Translations under genes and position numbers: made by a program | The notes under the pieces: model-generated | What the model was told of the DNA's origin: nothing | The model's input: the letters and a program-made list of their open reading frames with translations, nothing else | Databases searched by the model: none | Part shown: positions 8,277 to 16,846 of the stretch, piece after piece | Position numbering within the stretch: the stretch's first letter is position 1 | How the letters are laid out: each line of letters begins with the position of its first letter | Source: Candidatus Mediterraneibacter stercoripullorum | GTDB lineage: Bacteria; Bacillota; Clostridia; Lachnospirales; Lachnospiraceae | NCBI GenBank assembly: GCA_019115765.1 | Contig: DXCZ01000054.1 | Coordinates: 1-63,221, forward strand | Direction of reading: 5' to 3' | Length of the DNA: 63,221 bases

Positions 8277-9065
8277 ATGGCAGAGAAGGGAAGTATAAGG
8301 ATGAAACGGTGGATGCAGGCACTGGGACTGGTATATGTGCTGATGTGCCTGCCGGCGGCGGGGGCGTCGGACCGTCTGGATGAATCTGGTTCAGATATTA
8401 TGGCAGCAGAAAGTTCGGCTGAAACAGAATCGGCGGAAACAGGATCAGCGGATGATGCCACAGGGGAAAAGGACGACGGGCCGAGCGCGAATAAGTCCAA
8501 CGTGGCGCCTGTAGTCGCGCTTACATTTGACGACGGGCCGAGCGCGCAGTATACTCCGGTGCTACTGGACGGACTGAAGGAAAGAGGAGTACATGCCACT
8601 TTTTTCCTGATCGGCCAGAACATAGAGAAGGATGGAAATGAAGCTCTGATAAAACGGATGTGGGAGGAAGGACATCTGATCGGTAATCATACATATCATC
8701 ATGTGAATCTTTCTTCATTAAATCTGGAGGCGGCCCACCGGGAACTGACCATGACAGATGAAATAATACAGGATATCACAGGAGAAGATACCATACTTGT
8801 CCGCCCGCCTTTCGGTGCTTTTCCGGATTCTATGGAACAGGAGATGTCAAAACTATATGTAAAATGGACGGTAGATCCGCTGGACTGGACTATAAATGAC
8901 ACAGACGAGATCGTGCGAAGGGTAGTGACAGATGTGGAAGAAAATGATATCATTCTGCTGCACGACTGTTATGAGAGTTCTGTGGAGGCGGCGCTGCAGA
9001 TCGTAGATATTCTTACGGAGGAAGGCTATGAATTTGTGACGGCTGACCGTCTGCTGATCGAATAA
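8277..9065 (+). CDS. Secreted polysaccharide deacetylase (NodB fold)
   Basis: 262 residues from the ATG at 8277, chosen for the AGAAGG just upstream; an ATG at 8301 is the main alternative, and a TTG at 8259 is less likely. A signal-peptide-like hydrophobic stretch runs from about 12 to 27. A Ser/Glu-rich linker follows, then a compact NodB domain with TFDDGPS, NHTYHH, RPPFGAF and LLHDC motifs. It probably deacetylates peptidoglycan or another wall glycan outside the membrane. It has no Ig-like domains, unlike the deacetylase at 382. It follows the AraC regulator by 56 bases, but a functional link to galactose use is not evident. Confidence 0.88.
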   Translation: MAEKGSIRMKRWMQALGLVYVLMCLPAAGASDRLDESGSDIMAAESSAETESAETGSADDATGEKDDGPSANKSNVAPVVALTFDDGPSAQYTPVLLDGLKERGVHATFFLIGQNIEKDGNEALIKRMWEEGHLIGNHTYHHVNLSSLNLEAAHRELTMTDEIIQDITGEDTILVRPPFGAFPDSMEQEMSKLYVKWTVDPLDWTINDTDEIVRRVVTDVEENDIILLHDCYESSVEAALQIVDILTEEGYEFVTADRLLIE

Positions 9066-9088
9066 CGGAGAAAGAACAGGAGGAGATC

Positions 9089-9832
9089 ATGATGAATGAA
9101 TTTTCCAGAACAGAGCTTCTGCTGGGGGAGGACGGTATGGAAAAGCTGCGCGAAGCCCATGTGCTTGTGTTTGGCGTTGGAGGCGTTGGTTCCCATTGCA
9201 TAGAAGCACTGGCCAGAAGTGGCGTTGGGAGACTGACACTGATCGATAATGACAGGGTATCTCTGACAAACATCAACCGTCAGTCGATTGCTTATCACAG
9301 CACCATCGGGAAATATAAGACACAGGTAATGAAGGAACGGATATATGATATCTGCCCGGATATCCGGACAACGGTTTTTGAGCAGTTTATCCTTCCGGAA
9401 AATCTGGCTGATATATATGAGGAGGCATCAAAAGAGGCGGTGATCGACTATATGATCGACGCCATAGACACGGTGACTGCAAAGATCGCGATCGTGGAGC
9501 TTGCCAGAGAGAAGGGGATTCCGCTGATCAGCAGCATGGGGACAGGCAACAAGCTGCATCCTGAGCTCTTTGAGATCACGGATCTGTCGAAGACAAGCGT
9601 ATGCCCGCTGTGCAGAGTTATGCGCAGAGAGCTGAAAACAAGAGGGATCACACATCTGAAGGTACTGTACTCTCCGGAAAAGCCGCTGGATACATCCGGC
9701 AGGCATACCGGGGAAGAGGATGCTGCGCTTACGTCCGGAAGGCGGAGTGTTCCGGGAAGCATTGCCTTTGTACCGCCTGTGGCCGGACTTATGATCGCAG
9801 GAGAAGTGATCCGCAGTCTGGCGGGTGTGTGA
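9089..9832 (+). CDS. tcdA: tRNA threonylcarbamoyladenosine dehydratase (ThiF/E1-like)
   Basis: 247 residues. The N-terminal E1-like Rossmann fold has the GVGGVGSHC nucleotide loop (about 27-35), LIDNDRVSLTNINRQ (about 51-65) and the family's DAIDTVTAK segment. TcdA uses ATP to convert t6A37 of ANN-decoding tRNAs to its cyclic form. Cysteines at about 172 and 175 (CPLC) could bind metal. An AGGAGG ribosome site precedes the ATG; a second ATG lies one codon in. It is followed 45 bases later by rarA, a pairing seen in other Firmicutes. Confidence 0.93.
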   Translation: MMNEFSRTELLLGEDGMEKLREAHVLVFGVGGVGSHCIEALARSGVGRLTLIDNDRVSLTNINRQSIAYHSTIGKYKTQVMKERIYDICPDIRTTVFEQFILPENLADIYEEASKEAVIDYMIDAIDTVTAKIAIVELAREKGIPLISSMGTGNKLHPELFEITDLSKTSVCPLCRVMRRELKTRGITHLKVLYSPEKPLDTSGRHTGEEDAALTSGRRSVPGSIAFVPPVAGLMIAGEVIRSLAGV

Positions 9833-9877
9833 CAGGATATTCGTTCGAGAGATTAGATACGGAGGAAGGAAAGTAAA

Positions 9878-11194
9878 ATGGATCTTTTTGATTATATGAG
9901 AGAGACGAAGAAGGAGAAGGAGTCGCCCCTGGCGTCCAGGATGCGTCCCGCTACACTGGATGAAGTGGTGGGACAGCAGCATATTATCGGGAAGGACAAG
10001 CTTCTGTACCGGGCGATCCGGGCAGATAAGCTCAGCTCTGTCATCTTCTATGGGCCTCCAGGAACAGGCAAGACTACTCTGGCAAAAGTGATCGCCAATA
10101 CTACCAGCGCTGAATTCAAGCAGATCAATGCCACTGTGGCAGGAAAAAAGGATATGGAAGAGGTGGTGAAAGAGGCAAAGGATCTGCTGGGAATGTACGG
10201 GAGAAAGACGATCCTGTTCATCGACGAGATCCATCGGTTCAATAAGGGACAGCAGGATTATCTGCTTCCCTTTGTGGAGGACGGAACGGTGATCCTGATC
10301 GGGGCCACTACGGAGAATCCCTATTTTGAAGTCAACGGCGCTTTGCTGTCCAGGTCCAGTATATTTGAGCTGAAGCCTCTGGACAGAGAAGATATCAAAA
10401 CGCTGATCAACAGGGCGGTAAACGATGAAGAGAAGGGGATGGGAAGCTTTCGGGCGCAGATTGATGACGATGCTCTGGATTTCCTGGCAGATATGGCAGG
10501 GGGAGATGCACGGAGCGCACTGAATGCAGTGGAACTGGGAATCCTGACTACGGAGCGTTCCGGGGACGGTATCATTCATATCACGCTGGATGTGGCATCG
10601 GAGTGCATTCAGAAGCGCGTAGTCAATTATGATAAAAGAGGAGATAACCATTATGATATCATTTCCGCTTTCATCAAGAGCATGAGAGGTTCGGATCCGG
10701 ATGCGGCAGTGTATTATCTGGCCAAAATGCTTTACGCGGGAGAAGATATTAAGTTTATCGCGCGCAGGATCATGATCTGCGCGGCTGAGGATGTAGGCAA
10801 CGCAGATCCCATGGCTCTCACCATAGCAGTCTCCGCCGCCCAGGCAGTGGAGAGGATCGGTATGCCGGAATCCCAGATCATTTTGTCTCAGGCAGTTACA
10901 TATGTAGCCGGCGCGCCTAAGAGCAATTCTGCATCTCAGGCGATTTTCGCCGCAAATGAGGCTGTAAGGAAATATGAGACGACAGTTCCTGCACATCTGA
11001 GAGACGCCCATTATAAAGGTGCTCAGAAGCTGGGGCATGGTACGGGGTACAAGTATGCGCATGACTATCCAGGACACTATGTGAAGCAGCAGTATCTTCC
11101 GGATGAGATAAAAGACGCCAGATTCTATGAACCCGGCGTCCTTGGATATGAAAAAAATATCAGAGAATATTTAGAGAAGCTCAGAGAGCAGTGA
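9878..11194 (+). CDS. rarA: Replication-associated recombination protein A (RarA/MgsA) AAA+ ATPase
   Basis: 438 residues, normal family length. Walker A is FYGPPGTGKTT (about 57-67), Walker B is LFIDEIHRF, and the C-terminal third is the RarA tetramerisation region, including GTGYKYAHDYPGHYV near 390. RarA acts at stalled replication forks and in post-replication repair, with SSB and the clamp-loader-like fold. A GGAGG ribosome site precedes the start. Its last 24 bases overlap the end of the convergent DUF4364 gene. Confidence 0.96.
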   Translation: MDLFDYMRETKKEKESPLASRMRPATLDEVVGQQHIIGKDKLLYRAIRADKLSSVIFYGPPGTGKTTLAKVIANTTSAEFKQINATVAGKKDMEEVVKEAKDLLGMYGRKTILFIDEIHRFNKGQQDYLLPFVEDGTVILIGATTENPYFEVNGALLSRSSIFELKPLDREDIKTLINRAVNDEEKGMGSFRAQIDDDALDFLADMAGGDARSALNAVELGILTTERSGDGIIHITLDVASECIQKRVVNYDKRGDNHYDIISAFIKSMRGSDPDAAVYYLAKMLYAGEDIKFIARRIMICAAEDVGNADPMALTIAVSAAQAVERIGMPESQIILSQAVTYVAGAPKSNSASQAIFAANEAVRKYETTVPAHLRDAHYKGAQKLGHGTGYKYAHDYPGHYVKQQYLPDEIKDARFYEPGVLGYEKNIREYLEKLREQ

Positions 11195-11683
11195 GGCATA
11201 GATCTCCTGGCTCCTGAGATCCCATGTACTTGCTATAGTTTCGGCTTCCTTCTCGGTGGGAACGGTCAGTTTCAGATCAATCAGACTGAAGCCGTTTTCC
11301 ACAATCTGGCAGTGTACCTCGAATTCCCGGTTGGTTGTCAGATAATAATCAGCTTTTACCGATACTTCTTCTTTCAGATCGTATTTCTTTTCTTTGAGAA
11401 AATCATCAATATCCTGGCGGATCGCAGGAGATATTTTGTTGCTGAAAAAGTGAATCGTCTCAGCTCCGCTTTCCGTCAGATGAAACAGGGTCCTGTTGTG
11501 GGTGGTCTCTACCCGCAGCAGCCCGGATTCTGTCAGTTCGGACAGGGTTTCCTGCAGCTTGAAGTAACTCGTGTATCCTTTGTCAAGAATAAATTCGGAT
11601 ATCTGTGATGTGGTAAGGGGAAAGTCCACCTTGTCCAGCATATACAGGATGATCAGTTTATATAATGTATATGTTTCAGCCAT
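11171..11683 (-). CDS. DUF4364 family protein
   Basis: 170 residues from the ATG at 11683, preceded by AAAGGAG. The N-terminal third reads like a winged helix (LTTSQISEFILDKGYTSYFK and LTESGLLRV segments), so a DNA-binding or regulatory role is plausible; the family is uncharacterised. It overlaps the end of ytqA by 8 bases, so it is the last gene of malic enzyme-ytqA-DUF4364. The 3' end overlaps rarA by 24 bases on the opposite strand with no terminator visible between them. Confidence 0.85.
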   Translation of the reverse strand: MAETYTLYKLIILYMLDKVDFPLTTSQISEFILDKGYTSYFKLQETLSELTESGLLRVETTHNRTLFHLTESGAETIHFFSNKISPAIRQDIDDFLKEKKYDLKEEVSVKADYYLTTNREFEVHCQIVENGFSLIDLKLTVPTEKEAETIASTWDLRSQEIYASLLSELL

Positions 11684-12647
11684 AATACTCCTTTCCCTGC
11701 CAGATATCATGCTCTTTCAGATACTGGTTCAGACGGTTTAAGACAGTACGCTTTGCTCCTGTCCAGAGCGGAGCGATGAGAAGCTCCTTTGGTCCGTCTC
11801 CGGTGAGGCGGTGTATGACAATGTCAGGCGATAGACAGGAGAGGCATTTTCCTGTGAGGGATATATATTCTTCCATATCCGGCGTGTGAAAAGGTTTCCG
11901 TTTATACTCAAGGGACAGATCCGTTCCTTTCAGGACATGGAGAAGCTGCAGCTTGATACCCTGGATCCCGCTCCGGTTCAGATGATCGATGGTCTGGATC
12001 ATCATTTCATCCGTTTCACCCGGCAGAAACAGGATGACGTGTACAATGACCTGTATCCCTGCGGCACGGAGCTTCTCTACTGCATGGTCAAAAACATCCA
12101 GCTCATAGCCCCTGCGGATATAACGGGCAGTGGAGGGATGGATGGTCTGCAGCCCTAATTCCACCCAGACAGGGCGGATGCGGTTGAGACGTATCAGCAG
12201 ATCCATCACGTCAGGACCAAGACAGTCCGGTCTGGTAGCTATGGAGAGGACCTTTACCTCCGGATCGCTCACTGCCTCTGTGAAAATCTTTTCCAGATAA
12301 TCTACCGGGGCATAGGTATTGGTAAATGCCTGAAAATATGCGATATAAGAATGAACCGGCCTCTTCAGCCTGAGTTCCGCCTTGCCGGCTTCAAGCTGTT
12401 CCTTTATAGACAATGCCGCATTGCCCGCAAAGTCACCGGAACCCATGGCGCTGCAGAAGATGCAGCCGCCGGTTCCGACATGACCGTCTCGGTTCGGACA
12501 GGTCATGCCTCCGTTTAGTGTGATCTTATATACCTTTTCTCCAAAAGTCTTTTTTAAATAATAATCGAGAGAATAGTACCTCTTTTCTCCCCAGCGTGTT
12601 GTCTGCGCTGTATGAGCAGTGCCTTCAGGGGACATGATCCACTCCAT
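11676..12647 (-). CDS. Radical SAM protein, TIGR01212/YtqA family
   Basis: 323 residues. The family's radical SAM cluster appears as CPNRDGHVGTGGCIFC (Cys at about 49, 61 and 64), a long-spaced arrangement typical of YtqA/YhcC proteins. A substrate role is unproven; the family is sometimes linked to RNA modification. The start codon shares its A with the TGA stop of malic enzyme (TGATG), indicating translational coupling; an ATG four codons further in is an alternative. The unusual grouping with malic enzyme looks like operon convenience. Confidence 0.88.
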   Translation of the reverse strand: MEWIMSPEGTAHTAQTTRWGEKRYYSLDYYLKKTFGEKVYKITLNGGMTCPNRDGHVGTGGCIFCSAMGSGDFAGNAALSIKEQLEAGKAELRLKRPVHSYIAYFQAFTNTYAPVDYLEKIFTEAVSDPEVKVLSIATRPDCLGPDVMDLLIRLNRIRPVWVELGLQTIHPSTARYIRRGYELDVFDHAVEKLRAAGIQVIVHVILFLPGETDEMMIQTIDHLNRSGIQGIKLQLLHVLKGTDLSLEYKRKPFHTPDMEEYISLTGKCLSCLSPDIVIHRLTGDGPKELLIAPLWTGAKRTVLNRLNQYLKEHDIWQGKEYYG

Positions 12648-13795
12648 CAGATCCGTTCCCGGATGGCGCGGCTGACTGTTTCCGCCACGCGCGGGTCAAA
12701 AGCTTCCGGAAGAATATTGTCCTCGTTGATCTCGTTGTCAGGAACAAGACCGGCGATGGCTTCAGCGGCTGCCAGCTTCATCTCCTCCGTGATCTGTGTG
12801 GCGCGGCCTTCCAGAGCTCCCTTGAAGATACCAGGGAAAGCGACTACGTTATTGACCTGATTCGGGAAGTCGGAACGTCCTGTACCTACCACTCTTGCCC
12901 CGGCTGCTTTGGCCAGATCCGGCATGATCTCCGGAACGGGATTAGCCATGGCAAAGAGAATGGCATCCTTGTTCATAGAAGCAACCATTTCCTGAGTCAC
13001 GATATTGGGGGCAGACACACCGATGAAGATATCCGCGCCTTTTAATGCGTCGGCAAGAGTACCGGTCATACGCTCCAGGTTGGTTACTTCCGCCATTTCC
13101 TTCTGCATCCAGTTCAGATGTTCTGCACCCGGGGAAATGATTCCGCTGATATCACACATGGTGATGTGGGGGAAGCCGTAAGTAAGGAGGAGCTTTGTGA
13201 TGGCAACTCCTGCAGAGCCGGCTCCATTTACAACGATGCGGCAGTCTTCCTTTTTCCTGCCGGTTACCTTCAGGGCATTGATGATACCTGCGAGGACTAC
13301 GATCGCAGTGCCGTGCTGATCATCATGAAATACCGGAATGTCCAGAAGTTCCTTTAACCTTGATTCGATCTCAAAACAGCGTGGTGCGGAGATATCCTCC
13401 AGATTGATCCCTCCGAATGCGGGAGCAATATTAACTACTGTGCGGATGATCTCCTCCGTATCCTGAGTATCCAGACAGATGGGAACAGCATTCACTCCGC
13501 CGAATTCCTTGAAAAGTACGGCCTTTCCTTCCATAACGGGCATTGCAGCCAGGGCTCCGATATTTCCCAGGCCGAGAACGGCGCTTCCGTCAGAGACGAC
13601 GGCTACAGTATTCGCCTTTATGGTGTACTTGTATGCCGCGTCCGGATCCTGCGCGATCACTTTGCATGGTTCTGCCACACCCGGAGTATAGGCAATGGCA
13701 AGATCCTCCCGGGAATTCACGTGAGCTTTAGCTGTTGTCTCCAGTTTCCCGTTCCATTTCTCGTGCATCTGTAATGCTTTTTCACTGTTTGTCAT
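12647..13795 (-). CDS. NAD(P)-dependent malic enzyme
   Basis: 382 residues, the short bacterial malic enzyme type. It oxidatively decarboxylates malate to pyruvate and CO2. Visible segments are AYTPGVAEPCK (about 34-44), FHDDQHGTA (about 155-163, metal-binding aspartates) and the Rossmann motif NGAGSAGVA (about 189-197). It is the first gene of a three-gene minus-strand unit. Upstream, between it and the divergent rho promoter, lies an inverted repeat that may be an operator. Confidence 0.94.
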   Translation of the reverse strand: MTNSEKALQMHEKWNGKLETTAKAHVNSREDLAIAYTPGVAEPCKVIAQDPDAAYKYTIKANTVAVVSDGSAVLGLGNIGALAAMPVMEGKAVLFKEFGGVNAVPICLDTQDTEEIIRTVVNIAPAFGGINLEDISAPRCFEIESRLKELLDIPVFHDDQHGTAIVVLAGIINALKVTGRKKEDCRIVVNGAGSAGVAITKLLLTYGFPHITMCDISGIISPGAEHLNWMQKEMAEVTNLERMTGTLADALKGADIFIGVSAPNIVTQEMVASMNKDAILFAMANPVPEIMPDLAKAAGARVVGTGRSDFPNQVNNVVAFPGIFKGALEGRATQITEEMKLAAAEAIAGLVPDNEINEDNILPEAFDPRVAETVSRAIRERI

Positions 13796-13828
13796 ATATT
13801 TACCTCACTGAAAACATTTTATGCGTCC

Positions 13829-13852
13829 GGTACAGTTTGTACCTGTACTGTA
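13829..13852. promoter_or_regulatory. Inverted repeat upstream of malic enzyme, possible operator
   Basis: TACAGT (13831-13836) and ACTGTA (13847-13852) form a 22-bp dyad, with a nested GGTAC/GTACC pair (13829-13833 and 13839-13843). It lies about 35-57 bases before the malic enzyme start. No strong minus-strand -35/-10 pair was found. Operator function is inferred only from symmetry and position. Confidence 0.3.
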
Positions 13853-13886
13853 ACCCTGTTGTTTATCATATCACTCAATTGAAAGG

Positions 13887-13915
13887 TTGACAAGTCTGCA
13901 CATGGGCTGTATAAT
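13887..13915 (+). promoter_or_regulatory. Consensus sigma-A promoter for rho with a long leader
   Basis: TTGACA (13887-13892), exactly 17 bases, then TATAAT (13910-13915): full consensus. The expected transcript begins near 13922, giving a leader of about 245 bases before the rho ATG. No other gene is seen in 13916-14166, so the leader may carry regulatory structure such as Rho-dependent autoregulation. Confidence 0.8.
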
Positions 13916-14166
13916 GAGAACATATTTTGGTGCGTAATTCAATTTTACGTCATTTCAGACGAAAATTCCCAGAGCATTTAAAATTAGAAATAGCTAAAGA
14001 AGATCAGTTATATGTCATGTACTGCCGACAGAGTGTGCTGTATTCCTGATAGCAGGGGAACAGAATTAAAGTGGTTGTTTTCACGAGGAGGATGCAGTGA
14101 CCTCTCGGCTGGATGGATCATGGAGTTAGATCAGAAAGAATTCAGTTTCAGGAAAGGACAGATGTT

Positions 14167-15516
14167 ATGACAAGAGAAAAGTATGAATCACTGCCTCTGG
14201 CAACGTTGAAAGATCTTGCAAAAGCGAGACAAATGAAAGGAATCTCAGGCATGAAGAAAGGCCAGCTTATTGACGCGATGCTTGCCCTGGACGAACAGGA
14301 GAAGCAGCAGGAAGCCAATGAGGAGGCGAAGGAAGAAGTCAAGGAAGAAATGAAGGACAAGAAAGAGGAGTCCGACATCGAGCAGCTTGACAGCGGACAT
14401 ACTGCCAATGGTATCCTGGAAGTCATGCAGGACGGATTTGGATTTATCCGTTGTGAGAACTATCTTCCCGGCGAGAATGACGTATATGTTTCTCCGTCTC
14501 AGATCCGCCGTTTCGGACTGAAGACAGGTGATATCCTGACCGGAAATACAAGGATCAAGACACAGGGAGAGAAGTTCAGCGCCCTTCTCTATGTGTCCAC
14601 GATCAACGGTCTCCGTCCGGCGGACGCCATGAAGAGAAAGAGCTTCGAGGATCTGACTCCCATCTTTCCGAACCAGAGGATCCGCCTGGAAACTCCGGGA
14701 TGTACTACAGCAATGCGGGTTGTAGATCTTGTATCTCCGATCGGAAAAGGACAGAGAGGAATGATCGTTTCTCCTCCGAAAGCAGGAAAGACAACTCTTC
14801 TGAAAGAAGTGGCTCTCTCTGTACAGAGAACAGAACCCAATATGCATCTTCTGATCCTGCTGATCGATGAGCGTCCGGAAGAGGTTACAGATATAAGAGA
14901 AGCTATTGCCGGACCGAATGTGGAAGTGATCTATTCTACTTTTGACGAGCTGCCGGAGCATCACAAGAGAGTGTCAGAGATGGTGATCGCCAGGGCAAAA
15001 CGGCTGGTAGAGCACGGCAAGGACGTAATGATCCTTCTGGACAGTATCACAAGACTTGCCCGGGCATACAACCTTACGGTTCCGCCGTCAGGAAGAACGC
15101 TGTCCGGAGGACTTGACCCGGCTGCTCTTTATAGCCCGAAACGTTTCTTCGGAGCTGCAAGAAATATGAGAGAGGGCGGAAGCCTTACGATCCTTGCGAC
15201 TGCTCTGGTTGAAACGGGAAGCAAGATGGATGACGTCATTTACGAGGAATTCAAGGGAACAGGAAATATGGAGCTGGTCCTTGACCGGAAGCTGCAGGAG
15301 AAGAGAGTGTTCCCGGCAATTGATATTCCAAAGTCCAGTACAAGAAGAGAAGATCTCCTCTTAAATAAGGAAGAGCAGGAAGCTGTATACATCATGCGGC
15401 GTGCCATGAATGGTATGAAAGCAGAGGAAGCGGTAGAAAATCTGCTGAACATGTTTTCAAGGACAAAGACCAATATCGAACTGGTACGTCAGGTGATCCG
15501 CCAGAAGTTTATATAA
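14167..15516 (+). CDS. rho: Transcription termination factor Rho
   Basis: 449 residues from the ATG at 14167, preceded by GGAAAGGA; the frame opens earlier but without a ribosome site. The N-terminus has the Rho helical domain ([15 protein letters not shown]...), a short Glu/Lys-rich insert (about 38-70), the cold-shock RNA-binding fold (DGFGFIR), and the RecA-like motor with Walker [10 protein letters not shown] and the R-loop region. Rho is the hexameric RNA helicase that ends transcription of untranslated RNA. The charged insert is modest compared with the long inserts of some Clostridia. It is followed by rpmE, which has its own promoter. Confidence 0.97.
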   Translation: MTREKYESLPLATLKDLAKARQMKGISGMKKGQLIDAMLALDEQEKQQEANEEAKEEVKEEMKDKKEESDIEQLDSGHTANGILEVMQDGFGFIRCENYLPGENDVYVSPSQIRRFGLKTGDILTGNTRIKTQGEKFSALLYVSTINGLRPADAMKRKSFEDLTPIFPNQRIRLETPGCTTAMRVVDLVSPIGKGQRGMIVSPPKAGKTTLLKEVALSVQRTEPNMHLLILLIDERPEEVTDIREAIAGPNVEVIYSTFDELPEHHKRVSEMVIARAKRLVEHGKDVMILLDSITRLARAYNLTVPPSGRTLSGGLDPAALYSPKRFFGAARNMREGGSLTILATALVETGSKMDDVIYEEFKGTGNMELVLDRKLQEKRVFPAIDIPKSSTRREDLLLNKEEQEAVYIMRRAMNGMKAEEAVENLLNMFSRTKTNIELVRQVIRQKFI

Positions 15517-15523
15517 AAAACTG

Positions 15524-15552
15524 TTGCAAAAGAATATGTCTTATGCTACAAT
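15524..15552 (+). promoter_or_regulatory. rpmE promoter
   Basis: TTGCAA (15524-15529), 17-base spacer, TACAAT (15547-15552), immediately after the rho stop and about 50 bases before the rpmE start. Confidence 0.65.
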
Positions 15553-15605
15553 GAATAAGCTGTTTAAAGATTATAATGAATTATTAAAATAGAGAGGTGA
15601 AAATC

Positions 15606-15806
15606 ATGCGCGAAGGTATCCATCCCGAATATCATCAGGCAACTGTGACCTGCAACTGTGGAAACACTTTTGTAACAGGATCAACAAATAAGAGTATCCA
15701 CGTGGAAATCTGCTCCAAGTGCCATCCGTTCTATACAGGACAGCAGAAGGCAACTCAGGCACGCGGCCGTGTTGATAAGTTCAACAAGAAATATGGTATT
15801 AAATAA
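15606..15806 (+). CDS. rpmE: 50S ribosomal protein L31, zinc-binding type
   Basis: 66 residues from the ATG at 15606, which follows GAGAGGTG and gives the standard [11 protein letters not shown]-terminus. Four cysteines (CNCG and CSKC) form the zinc site of the C+ type L31. L31 bridges the ribosomal subunits. The rho-rpmE order is common in Firmicutes. A hairpin lies just downstream. Confidence 0.97.
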   Translation: MREGIHPEYHQATVTCNCGNTFVTGSTNKSIHVEICSKCHPFYTGQQKATQARGRVDKFNKKYGIK

Positions 15807-15819
15807 GAATGAAAAGCTG

Positions 15820-15847
15820 CAGGCTGAGGTGGAAGCATCTCAGCCTG
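15820..15847 (+). terminator. Probable terminator after rpmE
   Basis: Perfect 9-bp stem (15820-15828 with 15839-15847) followed by a short T run only, so termination may be partial and let transcription reach the DUF1385 gene. Confidence 0.6.
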
Positions 15848-15869
15848 TTTCATTACCGGAGGAGACAGT

Positions 15870-15917
15870 GTGAAAGTAAACTTTCACATCTACCATTATT
15901 GACGCAGCAAGTGCGTC
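15870..15917 (+). other. Two further stem-loops before the DUF1385 gene
   Basis: An 8-bp palindrome (15870-15877 with 15880-15887, 2-base loop) is followed by a GACGCA/TGCGTC stem (near 15901-15917). With the terminator-like hairpin at 15820 this makes three consecutive stems in the 125 bases between rpmE and the next start codon. Role unknown; they could be a processing site or attenuator. Confidence 0.5.
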
Positions 15918-15931
15918 AGAAAGAGGAAAAT

Positions 15932-16846
15932 ATGAAATCATCCAATATCGGCGGCCAGGCAGTCCTGGAAGGAATCATGATGCGTAACGGCGGACAATAC
16001 TCCGTGGCTGTCAGGAAGACAGACGGAGATATTGTTGTAGACGTACAGAATTACAGAAGCATCATCCCCTGGAAGACCCCTCTTAAGATTCCTTTTATCC
16101 GGGGGATTTTTAATTTTGTGGATTCTCTGGTGCTGGGTATGAAGACACTTACATATTCGGCATCCTTTTTTGAAGAAGAGGAGGAAGAGATTCTGACAGC
16201 AGAAGAAGCCGCGAAGCGGGAGAAGACAGATAAGCTGATCATGAATCTGACAGTGGCTGTCGCCGTTGTCCTGGCGGCGGCTATTTTTATGGTCCTGCCG
16301 TATTTCCTGAGCAATATTGTGGAAAAGTATACGTCATCCCGCCTGATCATGACAGTGTTTGAAGGCGTTATCCGTGTTGTGATCTTTCTGCTGTATATCC
16401 TGCTCATATCAAGGACGAAGGACATCAAGCGGACATTTATGTATCATGGAGCGGAACACAAGTGTATCAACTGTATCGAGCATGGACTGGAACTGAATGT
16501 GGAAAATGTCAGAAAAAGTTCCAAACAGCATAAGCGCTGTGGTACAAGTTTTCTGTTCTTCGTCATGATTGTCAGCATTATTTTCTGTTTCTTTATTACT
16601 GCAGAGTCTCAGATTGTCAGGGTCCTGCTGCGTATCGCCCTGCTGCCCCTGATTGCAGGGGTGTCTTATGAGATTATCCGTCTGGCGGGGAACAGTGACA
16701 ATCCAGTCATCAACGCGCTGAGTCAGCCGGGCATGTGGGTGCAGAATATGACGACAAAGGAACCAGACGACAGTATGATCGAGGTCGGGATCCGTGCCGT
16801 AGAAGCGGTCTTTGACTGGCGGACCTGGCAGAAGGAGAACCTGTGA
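15932..16846 (+). CDS. DUF1385 family membrane protein (YqhQ-like)
   Basis: 304 residues from the ATG at 15932, preceded by AAGAGGAAAA, giving the family N-terminus MKSSNIGGQAVLEGIMMR. Several membrane segments lie in the middle (about 105-135, 145-170 and 210-255). The YHGAEHKCINCIEHG segment at about 170-184 is the family hallmark and looks like a metal- or haem-binding patch (inference). Function is unknown. In many Clostridia it sits between rpmE and prmC/prfA, as here; its last codons overlap the GTG start of prmC. Confidence 0.9.
   Translation: MKSSNIGGQAVLEGIMMRNGGQYSVAVRKTDGDIVVDVQNYRSIIPWKTPLKIPFIRGIFNFVDSLVLGMKTLTYSASFFEEEEEEILTAEEAAKREKTDKLIMNLTVAVAVVLAAAIFMVLPYFLSNIVEKYTSSRLIMTVFEGVIRVVIFLLYILLISRTKDIKRTFMYHGAEHKCINCIEHGLELNVENVRKSSKQHKRCGTSFLFFVMIVSIIFCFFITAESQIVRVLLRIALLPLIAGVSYEIIRLAGNSDNPVINALSQPGMWVQNMTTKEPDDSMIEVGIRAVEAVFDWRTWQKENL

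Noticed and set aside
9428-11077. A 549-codon open frame antisense to tcdA and rarA
   Set aside because: It lies across two clear + strand genes and has no family resemblance; its length reflects codon bias of rarA.
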